Shown one piece after another: positions 56,935 to 64,000 of a stretch of DNA of 64,000 bases (the first letter of the stretch is position 1; every line of letters begins with the position of its first letter). The stretch is taken from NCBI RefSeq assembly GCF_040054535.1, contig NC_090792.1, forward strand, positions 9,650,491-9,714,490, read 5' to 3'. Made by a program: the position numbers and the translations under genes. The DNA is from Antennarius striatus (taxonomy: Eukaryota; Chordata; Actinopteri; Lophiiformes; Antennariidae). Under the pieces are notes generated by a model that did not search any database, was not told the DNA's origin, and saw nothing but the letters and a program-made list of their open reading frames with translations.

Positions 56935-59900
56935 TCAAGGCTGTTTCACCACCTCTTGTTTAACGTCCACACTGTCGTATTTTTTTGTATCTGTGGAGAG
57001 ACAAGTGACAGGCTGCAGATCTGGTTTCGAAAGACTTGGATTCTTAGGTGTGGAATGCATGCTTGTACTCCTCTGACCCCCTCCACCAAGTGTCACTCTA
57101 CAAAAACACGCAGACAGCTGTGAAATTTACCCTCAGCTTGTGGTTTAAATTTTTTGTAACATCTGAAGCACAAGACCAGGAGAAGGGCCTCGGTGCACTG
57201 GAGTGAGATGTATATCAGAGGGAAGAGAAACATGGGTCCTATGACCTCTGGAGGGAAGGCCACCTTCAGGATGACAGTGCAGAGCTGGATGTTTTGACAC
57301 CCCGTTTCCATAGAGATGGTCCTGCTGCATCTAAAAAGACAGGTCGAATGTCACTAGTTTGATAGATACACAGGTACAATTTGTAATGTATCAGTTTTAT
57401 TGGAACTCTAGTGTAAAATAATGTGGTGGCAAAAAATTCAAATTAATTAAAAATTAAAATTGACCTAGGATGAGCAAAAGATCTTGGTGAGTTTTATAAA
57501 AGAAACTCTGAGAACAAAAAAGACAAAGAAATGAGATCTGTGCAGTTTTCTTAACAATGTCCTCTAAAATGGACACAATATGATATGAAACTTAAAAACT
57601 GAAGACGGTGCGTCATATCAATAATAAATACAGTACAAGCTGTCCTAGAAATGTTATGTCCCCTCTGACATGTAAAATAAAAGCACAAGTAGAAATTAGA
57701 AGTCTGGTTAACACCGCTTATTCCGAATCCAGGGGCAAAGCACCTGATATCATCTGCATGCAGTGTAAAATGGAAATGGAAAAGGTTTGCATGGTCATGG
57801 TGTCATACCACAGGAGCCAAATTACTAAGGAACTAATGCTTTTAGGTGCTGTGAAATGGTGGGGATATTTTACTGTCTTGACAGAAATTTAGCTCTAAAT
57901 AAAAAAAAACAGTTTCTCGCAGGTTTAAAAAAAAAGTTAACTAGTGGTCAAATGATGGCAAGACAGTCCTGGATCTGATAACAATGTTTTTGAAAAATAA
58001 ATTCTACAATGTCTTAGGGAATTAGCAGCAATGCTTAAAACAACTAAAATAGTAGTAGACACTACTGTTAAAATGTTTGGAGTCACTTAGAACTGGCCTA
58101 ATTTTTGAAAGAAAAGGACTGTTTTTTCAGTGAAGATAACTTTAAACTGATCAGTTTTACCACATTGCTAATGTGATAAATGACAATTCTATGTGCCAAT
58201 GTCTGGTTTTTGGTGCAGTATCTACAGAGTTGTACGGAGGCCATTTCCAGCAAACATCACTCAAGTGTTCTAATGGTAGAACGCGTTTCCTCATTGCATC
58301 AGAAGGCGAATGGATGATTAGAAAACTTTTGTGCAGTCATATTAGCACGGCTGTAAACAGTTTAGCTGGTTAGAGAAGCTATAAAACTGACCTTCCTTTG
58401 AGTTAGTTGAATATCTGGGGCATTGCATTTCTGGGGTCGATTAAATTTTCAAACTTGCCAGAACTTTCATGTGAAACTTGACAGTCTATTGTTTTTCTTT
58501 GAAATGAAAGTTATTCCATGAAAAAATGTCCTACAACGGTGTGTACTCCTCCCTACAGAGAACGTCACAGACAGGCTCTAACCAGAGTAGAAAGAAAAGT
58601 GGAAGGCTTCGCTGCACAACTGAGCATGAAGATAAGTACATTACAGTCTGTAGTTTGAGAAGTAGACTCCTCAACTGGCAGCTTCGTTAACTAGTACCCA
58701 CTAAACACCAGTGTCAACATGGGAAGAGGAGACTCCAGAATGCTGGATTTCAAGAAAGAGTGGCAAAGAAAAAGCTATATCTGAGAATGTCCAATAATAG
58801 AAAAAGATTAATATGGGCAAAAGAACACATAACATTAAGTGTTATGGACAGAACAATCAAAGTCTGAAGTATTTGGATCACACAGAAGAACATTTATGAG
58901 ATGCAGAACAATTAAAAAGATGCTGGAAGAGTGCCTGACACCATCTGTCAAGCATGATTGGGGTAATGTGATGGTTTGGGGTTGCTTTGGTGCTGTAAGA
59001 TGGAAGATTTGTTCAGGCTAAAAGGGATTTTGAAGACGGAAGGCTATCACTACATTTTGCAATGCCATGCTATACCCTGTGGAAGAAGAAGAAGAAGAAG
59101 ACGCTATGCCCTGTGGACATCGCTTGATCGAAGCCAATTTCATCTTACAACAGGACAATGACCCAAAGCACACCTCCAAATCATGCAACAACTATTTAGA
59201 GAGGAAGCAGGCAGCTGGAATTCTATCTATAATAGAGTGGCCAGTGCAGTCACTAGATCTAAACCACTGAGCTGTTGTGGGAGCAGCTTGACTGTGTGGT
59301 ATAGAAGAAGTGCCCATCCAGCAATTCCAAATTGTTGGAGAGGCTTCTAGAAGCGTGCCATGAAATTTCTCCAGATTACCTCAACAGATTAGCAGCTAGA
59401 ATGCCAAAAGTGTGCAATGCTGTAAAATGCTGTAAATGGAGGATTCTTTGACTAAAGCAAAGTTTGAAGGAAAAAATTACTTCAAATACAAATCATTATT
59501 TCTAACCTTGTCAATGTTTTGACCATATTATCTATTCATTTTAGAACTCATGGTGGTAAATGAAAGTGTGACTTTTCATGGAAAACACAAAAATGTCTGG
59601 TTGACCCCAGACTACCATATATTGTAAATATATAGTCTATCATGAGAAATTGCACGATTTTTGCCATAGACGCAATGTACAGTTGGATGTACAATTATTC
59701 AGTATTTATTGCATCTTTGTATGTTTATTGGCTTAATATGCTATTCATCAGTAGTTAGTGAATAACAGATCACACATAAGCAGTTTGCGTAACTCTAAAT
59801 AGGACAGCAGATGATGTGAATGTCCCTGGACTGTAGGGCAAGCAAAGCAGGAATAAGTGTGTAATCCCATTTAGTGATAAGAGAAGAATGTGGGATTGTG

Positions 59901-62900
59901 CAAAGTGTGTTAAAAGCAACTAATTTTATGTCAGCTTCCTTGTTCAGGCAGATCTGGCCAAAGTCTTTATGGGGCCCAAAGCAGAACATGAACACCAATC
60001 TATTGTCTCTTGTCAATACTTGATTCATCATATTGTTACTAGGGCTGTCAGTTTAACGCGTTAGTTAGATTAATTAATTACGCTGCAAATTAACGCGCTA
60101 TAAAAATTAACGCAATTAATCGTGAGTGGCAAGTCAATGCGTAAGAGTTTTAAATTTGGCCCATTGAGGGACCCGTAGGCTGCAGTGACGTCACTGCGTA
60201 CCTGCGCCGCTAGTCAAAAGCAGAGTGACTGACAACAGAGAGGGATGCAACACAGGAGAGCGAGGCAAGCCCACTCGGACCTTTGGGCAGAACGTTTTTT
60301 TTAATGAAAAGAACAAAGACGGGACTATCAACAAAAACAAAGTGATTTTCATATCACTGAAGCAGCTGTCCTCTCTTGCTCGCAAATAACTAGCTACCCC
60401 TGCCACGTCTGCGCCGTGTGTGAGACTCTTTTCACTCGCAGGTAACATCATTCAAAAGAAGAGGGCAGCCTGACACTCAGACAATGTAAACAAGCTTGTT
60501 TGTCTGAGCATCTGGCTCAGGGACACAGGGTTGTCTGTTGTAAGTTCCTGTAACGTTGGCTTACCCTTTTAAAGGAAAAGCCTGATGGCATCTTGCTATT
60601 GATGTTTCCTTATTTAGAGGCATGTTATACTATTCATTTTGAATTGATGTATTGAGTCAGCTTTAGTATTCATTTTTATTGAGAGTCTACTTATGTGCCT
60701 ATTTGAGACTCAACCTTATTTTATTTCTGAATTTTATTTATTTTATTTAACTGTATTTATATTGCATTTTTGAGAAATGCACCTGGCCTAATGGGCTTGC
60801 TGATGTGCTTGGCCTTTTTTATTTTGGATTTCATTTATAAAGCACACTTAACCAATAAAAAAGTGGATTTCAAATCTTCTCTTCTAGGTGCATTCTATTG
60901 ATTAGTCATGCACTACAATTTTGTAATGTCCTAGAATTCAAATTCTTTATTTGGGGGCCTTTAGCAGGTCTGAGATTAAAATGCGATCAGTTAGATGAAT
61001 TAATTACAAATCAATCCTGTAATTAGATTAATTTTCTTAATCGCCTGACAGAACTAATTGTTACACTAACACAGCCATTATAAAGTTTATTCGCCATTTC
61101 CATGGCATGCATCACGTTTGTAAGAGGTTATACCACCAAACGGGTCTCTACATAGTGTAAGAGACATTTTCATTTTGGGGTTGAATCTTTTTGAGACGAC
61201 AATCATCTGTAAAAGCAGCAAGTTGGATACAAACTGGAAAGAACTTGTACTATTAGGTTATTTAAGCTGTTGTTTTTCATTTGAAACTGCAACTAGCTGT
61301 TAAATAATACAGCATTTTGCCAAGGAACCTAGTATTTAATGAAAGTTGAATAATTTTGCATCCGACAGTGTAACTTGTGTGTTTTCACTTACTGTGGACT
61401 GAGTCTACATAAGAGAGACATGACATATCCCAGTATAAAGCCAGTCAGTGGCATCAGTGCAGCTACAGTCAAAGCATCCCATGTGAATATCATCCATATT
61501 GCGTCTTTGACGGCCATACCGGACAAGATGGCCATTATGATGCTGGAGATGATCAGGATACTGAGACCAGCCTGTTGAGAAAGTGAAAGCATGTTATCAA
61601 GTTATCCATCTATGAAGCATCAAACCCCAAGAAAACTCCCTCTTCTTCTCTGCTTCCAAAGGTAGCAAATATCCGCTGGAAGCCCTCAGGCCCACTCAGG
61701 ATTGTGACTCCCTGTTTCACTCAAATCTATGTAACATCTCTATTATAAGAGCTGTCTAGTTGCACGTGTCTGTATCCATGTCCCTCACACCCTTTCTTTC
61801 TCCTCACATGTCAGAGGGCTTCCCACCTGGCATCATGGTTCTGCACAAGGTTTCTGCCTTTTAGAGTCAGATCTATCTCCCCTTGTCACCAAATGCTAGA
61901 CCATAAGAGATTATTAAATACGGTCTTGACTGATATAACTTATGGCCCAAAAAAAATCCCAAAATCAACTTGATTTAGAAAGCTAAACAAGGTTAGTCAG
62001 CAGTGACGTGCAATCAGGGGAGGCACGTGAAGCACGGCCTCACCTGCCATAATGAGAGAAAAAAAAAAAGAAAAATGGAAGAAATAAATGACATGGTTAT
62101 ATTCATCCAGGGATGCGTATTATAAAGTTATTTTCTATTACCCCTGAAATACTGAGAAGAGACCTGCGGTGAGGCACCAGCCAGCCGTGCCTCACCATAG
62201 ATTGCGCAATGACTCGGCTCACTGTGCTGGTATGCTATACACTGAGATCGTAATGCTATCTCTCTATATGTCGCTATTTAAAAGTTCAAACACGTTTGCT
62301 CTATGAACTACATATCCATAATTTAGCAAATGTATATAGTGTACAGTGGGTTTTTTTGTCAACAACTGCGTGAGTGTAACATCTTTCTTGAGTTGAATAG
62401 TCCTGAAACCGCTGGGAAAAGGCACTGAGTGAGGCATGATGATGTCGTGCCTCACTGGTAGGGGGCGCTGGTGATCCCAGGGATTCGGCCGAGGAGTCTT
62501 CTTCCTCGGCCGTAGAAGAAGTGACAGCAAATTACAGCCATTCATTTGTTTTCCGCTAGCCTTGCCATACTATATAATTTTTTTTCGCTGCTTTTGTTCA
62601 AAAGGAGCGGCACATGGACTTCATTTATAAGTAAACGTGACATATAAAGAAACATGTAGGTAACAACATTACAACTTAGTTTTTAATCAAATGTGCTTAT
62701 TTGTGTGTTACAGTTTGTACGTGTAAATAATTCTGCTCTGAGACTTTAAATACTCACTGTTGTTAATTAAATGGTGAATAAGCTACGCTGTAGGTTCACA
62801 TGTTTGTAAATGTGATTATGATGAGATCCGTGCCTCACCAGCCATGAACCTCACTGCACGTCACTGTTAGTCAGAAATGGTTGTTCTGGGGTTCTCTACA

Positions 62901-63845
62901 GCTGCTCCACCTGCTGAAGCCCATGAAAGCTCATGGAATTGCAGAGGATAACAGGTTATAATTTATGACAAATGATAATAAAACTTTGTCCTGACTAAAG
63001 TGGTACTGACCAAAAAAAAACAAAACTCTCTAGGATACATGCTATAGTTACTCCTGTACCTTCCTTCCTATGGCAAATCAAAAAGTCTGTCTATAACAAA
63101 TAGTTTTCATGTTTTCATTCCTTACTTTTTTCACAACTGGTGAATAGTTTGGCTTGTAGTGATTAATAGCAATGCCAATGGTACAAGGCACCAGGGTGAG
63201 CGTCAGAGCAGTGATGATGCCACCGTATGGTACAGCATTTTGCAGATTGGTGAATCCTTGGCAGTAGATATAGAGCAACAAAGGCATCATTCCCAAGGCC
63301 GCAATACTGGAGCAAGTGGTCATTACAATGCTGGGAAGGAATTTGGGAGAAGAGAACGTTGTTAGACTGACATGCTAAAGAAGGCTTAAGTAGTAAATTA
63401 TGATGGGCATCTGTACATTTCCAACACAGGAATCAATACATCCCTGAGGGTCTTACCTAAGGTTCATGTCACCCTTTATGGCCAGGGAAAATATGTTTGA
63501 TAAAGTTCCTCCTGGGCAGCAGCCACAGATGAGTACAGTCACGGCCTTAACTGGGTCCATCTGCATGATTTTGGCCAAACAGAAGGCGGTCAGGGGCATG
63601 ATGCCAAACTGGGCCACCAATGCAATGACTACACCTTTTGGCTTCAAGAAATGGTTCTTTATTTTTAAAATCTCCATTGTACAGCCAAGGGATATCATGG
63701 TGATGAAGAGGATGATGATGCTGAAGATATTTATGGTTTTGTTGAGGGTGTCGGGGATGATCAGGAAACCCGAACTTCCATTGTTGTAGTAATTTCCATT
63801 ATTGTAGTTGTTAGATATTCCATTGTAGATTTCAGTTGTATTCAT
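56935..63845 (-). CDS. slc10a1: Sodium/bile acid cotransporter (NTCP-like)
   Basis: Multi-pass plasma-membrane symporter taking up conjugated bile acids with Na+, mainly in liver; 342 aa (human about 349). Minus-strand exons: 63457-63845, 63126-63330, 61393-61571, 57131-57330 and 56935-56990, all GT-AG and in frame. Family blocks: [35 protein letters not shown] (with the Na+-site Gln), [16 protein letters not shown] (SN pair of the Na+ site), [27 protein letters not shown] and [11 protein letters not shown] (Glu and Gln of the Na+ sites), then AFPPEVIGP. The fifth exon gives a short cytosolic tail beginning DTKKYD, comparable to human DKTKMIY. The start chosen is the ATG at 63845. The frame stays open upstream, but a TTG and a possible 3' splice site (TTCAACAG) stand there. 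The N-terminus is unusually Asn/Tyr-rich. The gene is convergent with susd6, its human chromosomal neighbour. Confidence 0.95.
57331..58059. other. slc10a1 intron 3, proximal part
   Basis: AT-rich intronic sequence up to the Tc1 relic. A 94-codon frame at 57608-57892 (+) has no recognisable content. No exon is supported. Confidence 0.5.
58060..59622 (+). mobile_element. Tc1-family DNA transposon relic
   Basis: The left end CACTACTGTTAAAATGTTTG and the block GGAGTCACTTAGAACTGG match the terminal repeat of a common fish Tc1 family. The right end (GTCTGGTTGACCCCAGACTAC, about 59596-59616) is its inverted partner. The broken transposase retains Tc1 hallmarks in several frames: [33 protein letters not shown] and [11 protein letters not shown]. 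The usual DLNPIE end is changed to DLNH followed by a stop. A GAAG-repeat expansion with a duplicated 15-bp block (59069-59083 and 59103-59117) breaks the frame further. The element is inactive and lies in an slc10a1 intron. Confidence 0.85.
60040..61056. mobile_element. Nonautonomous hAT element (1017 bp)
   Basis: The left end TAGGGCTGTCAG and the inverted right end TAGTTCTGTCAG form short terminal inverted repeats with further AT-rich similarity inside (TTAACGCGTTAG against GCGATTAAG). The 8-bp direct repeat ATTGTTAC flanks both ends exactly (60032-60039 and 61057-61064), diagnostic of hAT insertion. It encodes no transposase. It sits in intron 3 of slc10a1. Confidence 0.88.
61057..61392. 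other. slc10a1 intron 3, distal end
   Basis: Short AT-rich intronic stretch between the hAT target duplication and the donor of slc10a1 exon 3. Nothing else is recognised. Confidence 0.5.
62001..62866. mobile_element. Nonautonomous hAT element (866 bp)
   Basis: The ends are CAGTGACGTGCAATCAGGGG on the left and, inverted on the right, CAGTGACGTGCAGTGAGGTT, a strong terminal inverted repeat. The 8-bp direct repeat TTAGTCAG flanks it perfectly (61993-62000 and 62867-62874), typical of hAT. Internally the CGTGCCTCAC theme recurs, there is a 10-bp-arm hairpin (62486-62512) and there is a CTCF-like motif (62453-62470). No transposase is encoded. It lies in intron 2 of slc10a1. Confidence 0.9.
62486..62512. 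repeat. Perfect 10-bp inverted repeat inside hAT element
   Basis: CGGCCGAGGA (62486-62495), a 7-base loop GTCTTCT, then TCCTCGGCCG (62503-62512). It is a GC-rich hairpin in an AT-rich neighbourhood and is probably part of the MITE consensus. Confidence 0.8.
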
Positions 63846-64000
63846 TGTTGTTCTCTCACCAACAGCAGTATATTTACAGTGTTGTGTGCTTCTCCTGTTG
63901 AACAAAGCAAACCAGATGCATCAACAAAAGAGGAAATACAGTTTGAGTTTCAGCCATTGTCATTTTCATTTCCATTTAGGGTTATGGAGGTTGCATTTTA
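63846..64000 (-). other. slc10a1: slc10a1 5' flank or leader
   Basis: Sequence upstream of the slc10a1 ATG. Read on the minus strand, a pyrimidine-rich stretch ending TTCAACAG at about 63896 could be a 3' splice site for a leader exon lying beyond the window. No promoter elements are obvious. Confidence 0.35.

Noticed and set aside
63846-63905. 20-residue N-terminal extension of slc10a1
   Set aside because: It would begin at TTG, and a possible 3' splice site lies within it. The ATG at 63845 is the simpler start.

Overview
The window is nuclear DNA from a ray-finned fish, most likely a percomorph teleost. The evidence is spliced vertebrate genes with short GT-AG introns, AT-rich intergenic DNA, and typical teleost mobile elements: an RTE-clade LINE, a Tc1 relic, hAT and mariner-like MITEs, and a dispersed SINE-like family. 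No prokaryotic operons, CRISPR arrays or phage genes are visible.

Four multi-exon protein genes were reconstructed exon by exon. Every junction keeps the reading frame. They are thbs1 (+, CDS 11740-18583, 21 coding exons, 1165 aa), fsip1 (-, CDS 49195-22493, 10 exons, 400 aa), susd6 (+, CDS 50233-55370, 9 exons, 539 aa) and slc10a1 (-, CDS 63845-56935, 5 exons, 342 aa).

Layout: 1-11.3 kb is an apparently gene-free upstream region with simple repeats and a few dispersed repeats. It ends in the thbs1 promoter, which has a TATA-like box, an inverted CCAAT box and TEAD-like motifs. thbs1 and fsip1 are convergent, separated by about 2.2 kb holding a large GACA/GACG microsatellite. fsip1 covers about 27 kb, mostly two introns of about 10 kb that carry several mobile elements. 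fsip1 and susd6 are divergent and share an upstream region of about 0.4-1 kb. susd6 and slc10a1 are convergent, and their tails lie about 0.3 kb apart or overlap. The introns of slc10a1 carry a Tc1 relic and two hAT MITEs with intact 8-bp target duplications.

Functionally the four genes do not form one pathway: an extracellular matrix glycoprotein, a coiled-coil sperm/cilium-associated protein, a sushi-domain membrane protein and a sodium/bile-acid symporter. The thbs1-fsip1 pair corresponds to human 15q14 and the susd6-slc10a1 pair to human 14q24, so the window holds a junction between two blocks that are separate in human. The most unusual gene-level observation is that susd6 encodes five sushi modules (order A-B-A-A-B), where the human protein as I know it has one. 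I found no evidence for a wholly new biological system.
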